This document shows positions 52,845 through 61,382 of a DNA stretch of 64,000 nt, piece by piece. The stretch's first letter is position 1. Each line of letters starts with the position of its first letter. The notes under the pieces were generated by a model. It ran no database searches. It was not told the DNA's origin and saw nothing but the letters and a program-made list of their open reading frames with translations. The stretch is from Alcanivorax sp. GTDB lineage: Bacteria; Pseudomonadota; Gammaproteobacteria; Pseudomonadales; Alcanivoracaceae. The stretch lies in assembly GCA_022449455.1 (NCBI GenBank), contig JAKUPL010000009.1, positions 62,001 to 126,000 on the forward strand, written 5' to 3'. The translations under genes and the position numbers were made by a program.

Positions 52845-53720
52845 ATGAAACGACGCTCGCCGTTTTGGCTTTTGCTTTTGGGTGTGGGAAGTCTGGCCTT
52901 GTCCGGGTGCGCTTCCCTGATGGACTCCGGTGCCTCGCTGCTGGGCCGTGAACCGGTGCCGGCCACGGTGGCCGGCCTGCCGCTCAGCGACCTGGCCACG
53001 CTGGGCATCGACGCCGGCGCCTGCGCGGAACTGGCGGAGGCCCGGCGGCAGGACCGGCGGGTGAGTGGCCGGTGGCTGCGCGAGGAGGCGCTGCCGGCCT
53101 GCACCCGCCGTATCGGGCAGGCCCGCGAGGCGCGCCGTTACGACCAGGAACTGGACCGGCTGGTGGAACAGGCCTGGCAGGCCCAGCAGGCCGCCGAGCG
53201 TGAGCGGGCCCGGCAACGGGCCGAGCGGCAGCGGGTGCGCGAGGCCATGGAGGCGGCCCGCCGCGACGCCGAGGAGCGCCAGGAGGCCAACCGCAAGGAA
53301 GACAACCGGTCGCGGTTGCGCGAGCGGCTCGCCGACGCCCACATCCTCACCATCCTCGAGAACGTGCCCGACCAGCCGCTGGCATTTTCCCTGGGCCAGC
53401 CTTCCGAGCGCACCCTGAAGAATTTCCTCGCCTGCCTGGAGGTGGGTTACCCCAATCAGGGCTATCAGGTGGATCGCAAGGGCGACGATCTGACGGTGAC
53501 CGCCCTGCAGGCGGACATGCTGCGCGGCGACGTGGACATCCGCGCCCATTTCGTCAATGTCTGGGACACCTGGATGCTGGAATCCCTGCGCGTGGCGGAG
53601 ATGACCGCCGACACGCCCCGGGACCGTTTCATGCTGGCGCAGAACCTGATGGCCGGGCCCTGCTACGGCATCGATGAACTGCTCTGGCGTGGCGTCGACG
53701 ACGGGGACAATCGCGGCTGA
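52845..53720 (+). CDS. Lipoprotein of unknown function with coiled-coil
   Basis: 291-aa predicted lipoprotein. The signal peptide SPFWLLLLGVGSLALSGC ends at a lipobox (LSGC). Residues about 90-170 form a long, Arg/Glu/Ala-rich helical stretch (EQAWQAQQAAERERARQRAE) that is probably coiled coil, followed by a mixed C-terminal domain (LSLGQPSERTLKNFL-like, VDRKGDDLTVTALQADML). No known family recognised. ATG 52845 gives the signal; the frame is open to 52806. Confidence 0.75.
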   Translation: MKRRSPFWLLLLGVGSLALSGCASLMDSGASLLGREPVPATVAGLPLSDLATLGIDAGACAELAEARRQDRRVSGRWLREEALPACTRRIGQAREARRYDQELDRLVEQAWQAQQAAERERARQRAERQRVREAMEAARRDAEERQEANRKEDNRSRLRERLADAHILTILENVPDQPLAFSLGQPSERTLKNFLACLEVGYPNQGYQVDRKGDDLTVTALQADMLRGDVDIRAHFVNVWDTWMLESLRVAEMTADTPRDRFMLAQNLMAGPCYGIDELLWRGVDDGDNRG

Positions 53721-53739
53721 AGCGCGGCGGCGATCCGCG

Positions 53740-54717
53740 TCACCCGTTCAGGAAGTCCCCGACCACCCGATAGCTCTCGGCGCAGGCCTCCGGCACCAGA
53801 TCCTCCAGATTCAGCCAGGCATGGATCATGTCCGGGAACGGTTGATGCCGGGCCGGTACCCCGGCGGCGCGCAGCCGTTCCACGTAGGCCACGCCCTCGT
53901 CGCGCAGCGGACAGAAGCCGGCGGTGAGCACCAGGGTCGCCGGCAGCCGCTCGCTGATCGGCATATGCAGCGGCGAGGCGTCCCGGCGCCGTATCGGGTC
54001 CGGCGCGGCGCCGTCCTGGAAGTAATGATCGAAGTACCAGTGGATACGCGGGGTTTCCAGCAGATAGCCGCGCCCGTTTTCGGCCACCGAAGGGTGATCC
54101 AGGGTGTAATCCAGACTGGGATAGATCAGCGCCTGTTTGTGGATGCGCAGCTCCGGGTCGTCCTGGGCCAGGGCGCTGACGGTGGCCGCCAGGGCGCCGC
54201 CGCCGGAGTCGCCCACCAGATTCAGGGTCCGCGTGACCCGGCGCTCCTGTCGGGCCAGCACCGGCCACAGATGGCGGGCCACCGCCAGCGCATCCTCCAG
54301 GCCCAGCGGATAGGGGCACTCCGGCGCCAGCCGGTATTCCACCGACACCACCAAATGGCCACTGGCCGTCGCCAGCCGCCGGGCGATGGGGTCGTAAACG
54401 CTGACGCCGCCGGCCATATGGCCGCCGCCGTGCAGAAACAGAGTCACCGGCTTTTCCCGCTCCGGCGCTGGATCGTAGAGCCGCACCGGCACCGGGTAGG
54501 CGCCGGTGGCGATCATCACGTCCCGTACCCAGGGCAGATCCGGGCCCCGCGCCACCAGGGTGGCGGTCATCGAGGCCATGCTTTCGCGCACCGTCACCGG
54601 CGTGGCTTCCACGCCTCGGGCGGCCTGATCGGCCAGCAGCCGGTTGAGCCGTTCCAGCCAGTCGGCCAGGGCCGGGTGCGGCTGCCCGGCTTTCAGGGCG
54701 CCGGGGGGCGTCAGCAT
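53740..54717 (-). CDS. Alpha/beta hydrolase of the HSL (lipase/esterase) family
   Basis: 325-aa serine hydrolase. HGGG oxyanion motif (LFLHGGGHMAGG), nucleophile GDSGGG, and late catalytic Asp/His region with PDMIHAWLNLE. This matches hormone-sensitive lipase-type esterases. No signal peptide. The last gene of the TetR-headed operon; its start overlaps the stop of the second MaoC-like gene by 7 bases. Role: hydrolysis of an ester that yields acids or alcohols for the CoA enzymes, inferred. Confidence 0.9.
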   Translation of the reverse strand: MLTPPGALKAGQPHPALADWLERLNRLLADQAARGVEATPVTVRESMASMTATLVARGPDLPWVRDVMIATGAYPVPVRLYDPAPEREKPVTLFLHGGGHMAGGVSVYDPIARRLATASGHLVVSVEYRLAPECPYPLGLEDALAVARHLWPVLARQERRVTRTLNLVGDSGGGALAATVSALAQDDPELRIHKQALIYPSLDYTLDHPSVAENGRGYLLETPRIHWYFDHYFQDGAAPDPIRRRDASPLHMPISERLPATLVLTAGFCPLRDEGVAYVERLRAAGVPARHQPFPDMIHAWLNLEDLVPEACAESYRVVGDFLNG

Positions 54718-55085
54718 TGAAACAGCACCAGGGCCTCGCCGTCGCACAGCAGACGGCCGTCCTCGCCCAGACAGCGGGTTTCCAGATTCACCAGGGCCTT
54801 GTCCCGGCGCAGACGGGTCACCGCCACCCGGGCGGTGAGTGCTTCGCCGGGGCGGCCGTGGTCGTGGAAGCGCATGCTCTGCTTCAGATAGTTGGTGCCG
54901 TGGCCGGGCAGTTCCTCGCCCAGCAGGTAGGAGAACAGGGCGGCGATCAGCGGCTCCGGCACGGTCTCCCAGTCGCCGTCGAACTCCGCCAGCCGGCACC
55001 ATTCGGCGATGTCGTCGTCGCTGTAACGGCGGCTTACCTCGGCGTGGTCGCCGATCTCCAGTGTGTTGAAGCGGGGCAGTGTCAT
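54711..55085 (-). CDS. MaoC/hotdog-fold protein lacking the catalytic dyad
   Basis: 124-aa hotdog protein. The C-terminal half (LFSYLLGEELPGHGTNYLKQ then SMRFHDHGRPGEALTARVAV) matches PhaJ/MaoC enoyl-CoA hydratases, but the place of the hydratase motif DxxxxH (normally GDxNPxH) reads AEFDGDWETVPEPL and lacks the His. It probably does not act alone. It overlaps the neighbouring catalytic MaoC gene by 4 bases, so a heterodimer like HadAB is likely. Start ATG 55085. Confidence 0.75.
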   Translation of the reverse strand: MTLPRFNTLEIGDHAEVSRRYSDDDIAEWCRLAEFDGDWETVPEPLIAALFSYLLGEELPGHGTNYLKQSMRFHDHGRPGEALTARVAVTRLRRDKALVNLETRCLGEDGRLLCDGEALVLFQC

Positions 55086-55540
55086 GGGCGGGCCTCCTGG
55101 TTCGCGTCCCGGTTCAGCTTGAGCCGGCAACGGCCCTCCAGGCACACCTGGCGGGATTCGTTTTCCACCCGGGTGATCAGTTCCAGCCGGTCGTCCGCCG
55201 GCGGCGCCACGATGTCCAGGTGCACGGTGAGCGGTTCGCCGGCGAACGCCGGGTTCGGGAACATCAGGTCCTGGCTTTCCAGCTCGGCGCCCGGGTAGCT
55301 GTGCGCGATCAGGCCGCGCACCGCGGTGAACAGCAGCATGCCGTGGGACACGGTGGCGCCGAAGCGGGTGCCGGCGGCGTAGTCCGGGTCCACGTGAATC
55401 GGATTGTGGTCGCCGCTGAGCGCGGCGAAGCGGTCGAAGTGCCGCTGTTCCAGCACCTGCTCGTATTCGGTACCGCCGATTTCCTGCTCGTAATCGTCGT
55501 CGTCGAACCCTTCGTCGTCGTATCCGTCGTTATCGCGCAT
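55082..55540 (-). CDS. MaoC-like (R)-enoyl-CoA hydratase
   Basis: 152-aa hotdog enzyme. The catalytic motif is intact (FAALSGDHNPIHVDPDYAAG, Asp and His) as is SHGMLLFTAVRG. The N-terminus is unusually acidic (MRDNDGYDDEGFDDDDYEQE), absent from normal PhaJ. Hydrates trans-2-enoyl-CoA to (R)-3-hydroxyacyl-CoA in known relatives. Overlaps the acyl-CoA synthetase end by 11 bases and the second MaoC gene by 4. Confidence 0.85.
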   Translation of the reverse strand: MRDNDGYDDEGFDDDDYEQEIGGTEYEQVLEQRHFDRFAALSGDHNPIHVDPDYAAGTRFGATVSHGMLLFTAVRGLIAHSYPGAELESQDLMFPNPAFAGEPLTVHLDIVAPPADDRLELITRVENESRQVCLEGRCRLKLNRDANQEARP

Positions 55541-57047
55541 CACGCAACTCCTGTTTGGTGACTTTGCCCAGGGCATTGCGGGGCAGGGCGTCCACCCGCT
55601 GGAATACCTTGGGGACTTTATAGCCCGCCAGCCGCTCGCGGCAAAAGGCGCGCAGGGTGTCCTCGCCGGGGTCCTCGGCGCCGTCGCGCAGCCCATAGCA
55701 GGCCTTGCCCACCTCGCCCCATTTTTCATCCGGCATGCCGATCACCGCCACCTCGGCCAGGGCCGGGTGCTGTTCGAGCACCTTTTCCACCTCGGCGGGA
55801 TAGACGTTTTCGCCACCGGAAATGTACATGTCCTTCCAGCGGTCGACGATGTAGTAGCAGCCGTCCTGATCGCAACGGGCCACGTCGCCGCTGTGCAGCC
55901 AGCCGTCGGCGCGGATCGCCTCGGCGGTGGCGTCCGGGCGGTTCCAGTAGCCGGGGGTGATATTGGGCCCGCGAATCAGCAGTTCGCCGGCCTCGCCCTC
56001 GGGCACGTCCTGGCCATCGCGGTCGACGATGCGCACCTCGGTGAGCAGTTGCGGGCGGCCCACGGAGCCGATCTTGTCGATCACCAACTCTTCATCCAGC
56101 AGAAACACGGTGGGCCCGGTTTCGGTCATGCCCATGCCGGTGCGCACGCGAATGCCCTGGTCCACGTAGCGCTGCGCCACCGGCAGCGACAGCGGCGCGC
56201 CACCGCAGCCCCAGGAACGCACGCCCTTGAGGCGCTCGCCGCTGAAGTCCGGGTGCTCCAGCAGGGCCTGGTAGACCGCCGGCACGCCGAAGAAAATGGT
56301 CGCCTGGTTTTCCAGAACCCGCAGAGCCTGGTCCGGATCGAAGGCGCGCGCCACCAGCACGCAGCCGCCGGCCAGGAACACCGCCGAGGAGTACAGGTTG
56401 ATGCCGGCGGTATGGAACAGGGGCAGCACGTTGAGCAGCACGTCGCGACCGGTGAGGTCCACCGCCAGGCCGATGTTCAGATAGTTGGCCATCATCATGC
56501 GGAAAGTCTGGATCACGCCCTTGGGCCGGCCGGTGGTGCCCGAGGTGTAGAGCAGGTACCAGGGCGTATCCGGGTCCTTGTCCGGGTGGGCGCCGAGGTC
56601 CGGTTGCACCGCCGCCAGATCCCGATGGTAGTCGCGCTGGCCGTCGGCGGCGCCGTCCAGGGCCACCAGGGTCAGAGCCGGGTGCTGGTCCGCCAGGGTG
56701 GCGGCGGCCTCGGCGAACTCGCCGCCGAAGATCAGCGCGCCGGGCGCGCAGTCCTCCACCAGCACGGTCAGCTCGGGCACCGCCAGCCGCCAGTTCAGCG
56801 GCACCAGGATCAGGCCGGCCTTGGCGCAGCCGAACAGCATGGCGAAAAACTCCGCGCGGCTGTGGCCCAGAAAAGCGAGCCGGTCGCCGTCCTTCAGGCC
56901 CCATTGTTCGCGGGCGGCGGCGGCCAGCCGCGCGGCCCGTTCGTTGAAGCGCGCATAATCGTAGCGTTCGCCGCTTTGCAGATCTTCCAGCGCCGGGCGG
57001 TCCGGCGTTACCCGCGCCCGGTGGGCAAGCAGGTCGAACATCTCCAT
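55530..57047 (-). CDS. Acyl-CoA synthetase (AMP-forming)
   Basis: 505-aa ANL-superfamily ligase that activates a carboxylic acid to its CoA ester with ATP. P-loop YTSGTTGRPKG, core GMTETGP, GYWNRPDATAEAIRADGWLH then SGDVA, and DRWKDMYISGGENVYP; catalytic Lys in RNALGKVTKQEL. Substrate not predictable; the operon suggests a medium/long-chain or branched acid. Start ATG 57047 with GGGAG upstream, 16 bp after the NHL gene. Confidence 0.92.
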   Translation of the reverse strand: MEMFDLLAHRARVTPDRPALEDLQSGERYDYARFNERAARLAAAAREQWGLKDGDRLAFLGHSRAEFFAMLFGCAKAGLILVPLNWRLAVPELTVLVEDCAPGALIFGGEFAEAAATLADQHPALTLVALDGAADGQRDYHRDLAAVQPDLGAHPDKDPDTPWYLLYTSGTTGRPKGVIQTFRMMMANYLNIGLAVDLTGRDVLLNVLPLFHTAGINLYSSAVFLAGGCVLVARAFDPDQALRVLENQATIFFGVPAVYQALLEHPDFSGERLKGVRSWGCGGAPLSLPVAQRYVDQGIRVRTGMGMTETGPTVFLLDEELVIDKIGSVGRPQLLTEVRIVDRDGQDVPEGEAGELLIRGPNITPGYWNRPDATAEAIRADGWLHSGDVARCDQDGCYYIVDRWKDMYISGGENVYPAEVEKVLEQHPALAEVAVIGMPDEKWGEVGKACYGLRDGAEDPGEDTLRAFCRERLAGYKVPKVFQRVDALPRNALGKVTKQELRDAR

Positions 57048-57063
57048 TTTTTTCTCCCGCGCG

Positions 57064-59535
57064 TTAATCGTTGATTTCCGACCAGCCGAACCGGGTGATG
57101 CGGTTGCTGATCAAGGAGAACACATAGACGTCACCGCCGCCCACGGCCACCTGCTCGGTGTCGAACAGACCGCCGGGGCGGGTGCCCAGATCACGGTCCA
57201 GCCAGTGGCCCTGGTAGGCCGGGCTGATCACGCCGGCGCCGTCGGGGCTGTAGTCGTCCGGGTTGGCCCAGGCCCGCGCCACCATGTTGAAGCCGTCGGC
57301 CACCACCAGGGCGTCCTGGGCGGCGTCGTAGGCGAGACCGGCGGGCAGGAACAGGCGCTGCGGGTCCAGGTCGTCCGGGTGGTCGTAGGTGCCGCCGCCC
57401 AGGCCGACCTGGCCGATCAGGGCGCCGTTGGCCGGATTCAGCGCCTGGATGCGCTGGTTGCGGCGGTCGGTGACATAGACCCGGTCGTCCAGGGCCAGCA
57501 CGCTGCCGATCTGGTCGAAGGTGCCCGGCGTGCCCTGTTCGAAGAAGTCCGGGCCCAGGCTCCAGTTCCCGCCCAGGTCGTTGCCCTTGCTGGTGTCCAC
57601 GCCGCCGGCGTACCAGTTCCCGTCCAGGGTGCCGCTGCCGCTGTCGTAATCGAAGCGCCACACGTAGTTGTCGAAGCTGGTGATGTAGACCGCGTGCTCG
57701 TCGCCGCCCTGGGTGACGTTCACCGATACCGGGTAGTTGGTGTTGCTGGTGGACAGACCGATTTCCGGCACCGGCAGGCCGCCGGTGCGGTAGCTCAGGT
57801 TGAACAGCTCTTCCAGGTTGCCGTTGGCGTCGTAGATGCGCAGGCTGGCGTCGCCGGTGTAGGGCCAGGGCAGGGTGGCGTCGGCGCCCACCAGCACCGC
57901 CACGCCTTCGCCGATGTTGCTGTCGGTGAAGGTGGCGATGCCGGTGACGCCGTAGCTGATGTTGGTGCCCGGGAAGCGGCCCTGATAGTTGCCGCTGCTG
58001 TCGTACATGTTGATGCGGGTGTTGGGCGTGTCGCTCACCAGCAGGCGGTTCTTGCTGCCCAGCCAGGCCATGCCGCTGGCGGAGTGCAGCTGGCCGGCCA
58101 GGGTGCGCGGGTGGCCCCAGAACTCATTGTTGGACACGGTGCCGACGCCGGCGGATACGGAGCAGCGCAGCAGGGTGGTGCCGCTGGAGTTGGTCCAGCA
58201 TTTCTTGATGCGGTTGTTGCCGGAGTCGCTGACCAGATGCACCCGGGCGTTGCTGTAGTAGTAGCCCCAGGAGTAGATGTTTTCCCGGTAGAAACTGCCG
58301 TCGGCGCGGATCACCGGCACCAGATCGTTGGGCAGTTGGAAGGCTTCGTCCTCGGTGCCGGCGCTGGTGGGCGCGCGCATTTCCACTTGATGGATGCCGA
58401 GGCGGCCATAAATCCAGGCGGCGGAGGCGTCGCTGCTTTTGCTGGCGCGGTAGCGCACCGGGTTGGCGTCGCTGGTGCTGGCCAGGTTGCTGAAGCGCAG
58501 GATGCGGCCGCTGTAGGTGTCGGCCACGTAGAGGTTGCCGTCCAGGTCGGTGCGTAGCCCACGCGGGCGCTTCAGGTGGTCGGCGCTGCCGCCGTCGCGG
58601 AAGCGGCCGATCATGTCGTCCAGGGTGAGTTGGCCGGTGGCGGTGTCGACGCGGAAAATCTTGATGCGGTTGTTGCCGTTATCGGCCACGTACAGATAGG
58701 TGGCGCCGTTGTCCGGCGAGGTGTAGTAGGTCATCCCCTGGGGAATGCGAAAGCCGCCGCGCTTGGCCGGGTCGCCGGCGTAGTCGTCGTAGTAGGTGGA
58801 GTCGGTGCCGTAGTCCTTGTCCACGCCACGGATGCGCGGGCCGGCGCCCACGTAGCGGCCGCTGCCGTCCTGGTGGCCCAGGGTCTGGATCAGGGAGACC
58901 TGGTAGCCGTTGTCCGGGTCGATGCTGAACGCCTTGACCCGATGGTTGAATTCATCGGACACATAGATAAAGCCCTGCGGCGTGATGGTCATGTTGCGCG
59001 GCAGGTACAGGTCCTCGCCGCCGCCGTGGCCGGGCTGGCCGATGGACGTGACGTATTCGAAACCGCCGGCGCTGCCGGTCACGGTGCGGAAAAAATGGAT
59101 TTGCTGGCGGCCCACGTCGTTGACATAGAGCCCGGCCAGGCGGTCGTCGTCCGCTTCGCTTTTCGACAGGAAGGCGATGCCCAGGGGCGCGCGAATCTCC
59201 GGCACCGCGGTGGCCGGGCTGTCGGCGGCCAGGGTGGTGTCGGCGTCGTCCAGGCGGCCCACCAGGGCACCGTTCAGATTCAGCACCTTGATTTCATGGT
59301 TGCCCATGTCCGCCACATAGACGCGGGCGCCGCTGGCGCCGCCGCTCAGGGAGTCGCGGTCATAGGTGACGGTGGTGGGGGTGTTGAACTGGTAGCGCTG
59401 CTGCACCGGCTCGCCGCTGAGTTCCGCGGAGCGGTCCTCGTCGGCGAAGGTGTCGAACGCGCCCGCGGCGAGGGGCAGCGTAGTGAAGGGCAGGGCGCCG
59501 AGTAACAGCGCGCCGGCCAGGGCTTTTGTTTTCAT
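57064..59535 (-). CDS. Exported NHL-repeat beta-propeller protein
   Basis: 823-aa protein with a signal peptide (MKTKALAGALLLGALPFTTL, ending AAGAF) and many NHL/propeller units: GARVYVADMGNHEIKVLNLN, LYLPRNMTITPQGFIYVSDE, YLYVADNGNNRIKIFR, RGLRTDLDGNLYVADTYSGR and RVYVTDRRNQRIQALNPANG. Probably two propellers. No enzyme signature; may bind a polymer or a lipid-like substrate outside the inner membrane. It sits inside a cytosolic acyl-CoA operon, 16 bp upstream of the acyl-CoA synthetase, which is unusual. Confidence 0.85.
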   Translation of the reverse strand: MKTKALAGALLLGALPFTTLPLAAGAFDTFADEDRSAELSGEPVQQRYQFNTPTTVTYDRDSLSGGASGARVYVADMGNHEIKVLNLNGALVGRLDDADTTLAADSPATAVPEIRAPLGIAFLSKSEADDDRLAGLYVNDVGRQQIHFFRTVTGSAGGFEYVTSIGQPGHGGGEDLYLPRNMTITPQGFIYVSDEFNHRVKAFSIDPDNGYQVSLIQTLGHQDGSGRYVGAGPRIRGVDKDYGTDSTYYDDYAGDPAKRGGFRIPQGMTYYTSPDNGATYLYVADNGNNRIKIFRVDTATGQLTLDDMIGRFRDGGSADHLKRPRGLRTDLDGNLYVADTYSGRILRFSNLASTSDANPVRYRASKSSDASAAWIYGRLGIHQVEMRAPTSAGTEDEAFQLPNDLVPVIRADGSFYRENIYSWGYYYSNARVHLVSDSGNNRIKKCWTNSSGTTLLRCSVSAGVGTVSNNEFWGHPRTLAGQLHSASGMAWLGSKNRLLVSDTPNTRINMYDSSGNYQGRFPGTNISYGVTGIATFTDSNIGEGVAVLVGADATLPWPYTGDASLRIYDANGNLEELFNLSYRTGGLPVPEIGLSTSNTNYPVSVNVTQGGDEHAVYITSFDNYVWRFDYDSGSGTLDGNWYAGGVDTSKGNDLGGNWSLGPDFFEQGTPGTFDQIGSVLALDDRVYVTDRRNQRIQALNPANGALIGQVGLGGGTYDHPDDLDPQRLFLPAGLAYDAAQDALVVADGFNMVARAWANPDDYSPDGAGVISPAYQGHWLDRDLGTRPGGLFDTEQVAVGGGDVYVFSLISNRITRFGWSEIND

Positions 59536-59627
59536 GATGCTCTCCCGTTGTGATTGTTGTTTTGCTTGCCGGTCGCCGGCGACCGCCCCAAACGGCGGCC
59601 GGCGGCCGGGTTGTTCCGAGAAAATCG

Positions 59628-60377
59628 TTATTTTTTCAGAAAGGCGGCCATGCCCCGGTCCGCCTCGTCGCTCTCGATCTGCTCCAGAAAATGCCGGTAT
59701 TCGGCCTCCAGGCCGGCGGCCACGGTGGCCCGGTCCGGGCGGGTCAGGGCCAGAGTGCGGCGCACGCTGTGAGGTTTGGCGTCGCGGATGTTTTCCGCCA
59801 CCGCCCGGGCCGTGGCGCCGGTGTCCTCGGCGCGGTATTGCACCAGCCCCAGCCGGTGCGCCTCGTCGGCGTCCAGGCGGCGGTTGGTGAGCTGGATGTC
59901 CAGCGCCCGGGCCCGGCCAATGCGCTCCGGCATCAGCGCGGTCCAGCCGCCGTCCGGACTGAAGCCCACCACCGTGTACCAGGGCGCGAAGCTGGCCCGG
60001 TCGCCGGCCACGGCGATGTCGCAGGCCAGCACCAGGCCCAGGGATCCTCCGGTGACCAGGCCGTGCACCGCGACCACCGTGGGCACCGGCAGATCGAGCA
60101 GATCCAGCACCGTGGCATTGAGGGCGCCGACCACGTTTTCCGCGTAGGCGCGGCGCTGGTCGCGGGGCGTGTCGTGGAAGCCGGCCACGTCGCCGCCGCT
60201 GGAAAAGGAACGGCCTTCGGCGTCCAGAATCAGCACCGCCGCGTCGCTGTCGCGGACCCGCGCCAGCTGGGCGCGGATCGCGTCCAGCAGCTCCGGCACC
60301 AGGGCGTTGTGGCGTTGCGGCCGGTTCAGGGTGAGCCGCGCGATGCGCTCCTCGATGTGCAGGGTGGCGGCGCTCAT
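59628..60377 (-). CDS. Enoyl-CoA hydratase/isomerase family protein
   Basis: 249-aa crotonase-fold protein: LTLNRPQRHNALVPELLDAI, the oxyanion loop FSSGGDVAGF, and VTGGSLGLVLACDIAVAGDR. The second catalytic region reads FAPWYTVVGFSPDGGWTALM, closer to PaaG/isomerase types than to hydratases with two Glu. Start ATG 60377 overlaps the TetR stop by 4 bases. Second gene of the operon. Confidence 0.88.
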   Translation of the reverse strand: MSAATLHIEERIARLTLNRPQRHNALVPELLDAIRAQLARVRDSDAAVLILDAEGRSFSSGGDVAGFHDTPRDQRRAYAENVVGALNATVLDLLDLPVPTVVAVHGLVTGGSLGLVLACDIAVAGDRASFAPWYTVVGFSPDGGWTALMPERIGRARALDIQLTNRRLDADEAHRLGLVQYRAEDTGATARAVAENIRDAKPHSVRRTLALTRPDRATVAAGLEAEYRHFLEQIESDEADRGMAAFLKK

Positions 60378-61042
60378 GGGTTCTTCTCCGGGCCTTCCAG
60401 GGTCAGGCCATTGCGGAACAGGTCGGAGATGGTGGCGACGATCTCGTCGAACGACACATCCCGATCCCACAGGGCATAGCGCAGACCGAGAAAGTTGGAC
60501 ATGCCCATCAATGCCCACACCCGCACCTCGTTATTGCCGGCGCGGATTTCGCCTTTGCGGGTGGCGTCGGCCAGCATGCGCAGATAGCCGCGCCCGAAGG
60601 CTTCGTAGTATTCCCGGTAGATCGACTCGTCCACGAACTGGGCCTCCTGCAGCACCCGGTACAGGGAGGGGTGCTCGAACAGATACTGCAGGAAGGCGCG
60701 CAGCCCTTTTTCCTCCGCCTGCAGCCGGTCGCCGGCATCGACGATCTCGGCGGCCAGATGGGCGCGCACCTGATGCCCCATGTCGCGCACCAGCTCGCGG
60801 AGAATTTCTTCCTTGCCGGCGAAGTAGGTGTAGAAGGTGCCCTGGGCGACGCCGGCGGCGCGGGTGATGTCGCTGATGCCGGCGCGGTGGTAGCCGAGGG
60901 TGCCGAAAGTGTCCTCCGCGGCCTTCAGAATGCGCGCCCGGGTACGGGCGCCGCGGGCGGTCTTGGGCGCGCCGGGGCCGGGCTGGGCGGCGTCGCCGGC
61001 CGGAGCCGGCGTGGCGGTTTTGAGTGAGGCGGTACGGGTCAT
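60374..61042 (-). CDS. TetR-family transcriptional regulator
   Basis: 222-aa regulator. HTH at about residues 30-75: ARTRARILKAAEDTFGTLGY, HRAGISDITRAAGVAQGTFY, TYFAGKEEIL. C-terminal ligand domain of the FadR/PsrA-like size. I choose ATG 61042 (MTRTASLK), because the more distant TTG start at 61084 lies within the likely operator. It heads the acyl-CoA operon and faces the ABC transporter, so it probably represses both through the palindrome at 61067. Confidence 0.9.
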   Translation of the reverse strand: MTRTASLKTATPAPAGDAAQPGPGAPKTARGARTRARILKAAEDTFGTLGYHRAGISDITRAAGVAQGTFYTYFAGKEEILRELVRDMGHQVRAHLAAEIVDAGDRLQAEEKGLRAFLQYLFEHPSLYRVLQEAQFVDESIYREYYEAFGRGYLRMLADATRKGEIRAGNNEVRVWALMGMSNFLGLRYALWDRDVSFDEIVATISDLFRNGLTLEGPEKNP

Positions 61043-61066
61043 GGGGGCCGTCTTTTGTTCTTTGAA

Positions 61067-61086
61067 AGTTGAATCGGTATTCAACT
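61067..61086. promoter_or_regulatory. TetR operator candidate
   Basis: AGTTGAAT-CGGT-ATTCAACT, perfect 8-bp arms around a 4-base centre, 25 bp before the TetR start at 61042. Size and symmetry are typical of a TetR-family operator; placed in the divergent region with the ABC transporter operon. Confidence 0.7.
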
Positions 61087-61227
61087 AAATTAGGTTTGGC
61101 CGTCCACTCTGTCAACTATGAAGACCTTGTCGGGGCCCCGGGAGGGGGCTCCGAGAAACGCCGAAAAACCCGATTATTACGGTTTTTAAAGGGGTTTCAG
61201 GCGGTTCCGGCCCGGTACTTTCGAAAT

Positions 61228-61250
61228 ATTCCACGATTGTGGAATTTTTT
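61228..61250 (+). terminator. Palindrome with T run upstream of the ABC transporter operon
   Basis: ATTCCAC-GATT-GTGGAAT followed by TTTTT: perfect 7-bp arms plus T run, 133 bp before the start of the substrate-binding protein. It looks like an intrinsic terminator in the leader (attenuator), or an 18-bp operator palindrome. Confidence 0.5.
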
Positions 61251-61382
61251 CCGCCAACCTCTTGCGGAAAGGTGAATCAGTTGTCATATTGTTGGCGCAC
61301 GCTTTCCAAGAACAGCACAACAACAACTCGCGGCCACTGGCCGGAACAAGAACAGCAAGAATCGAGAACAAGGAGAAATCCT

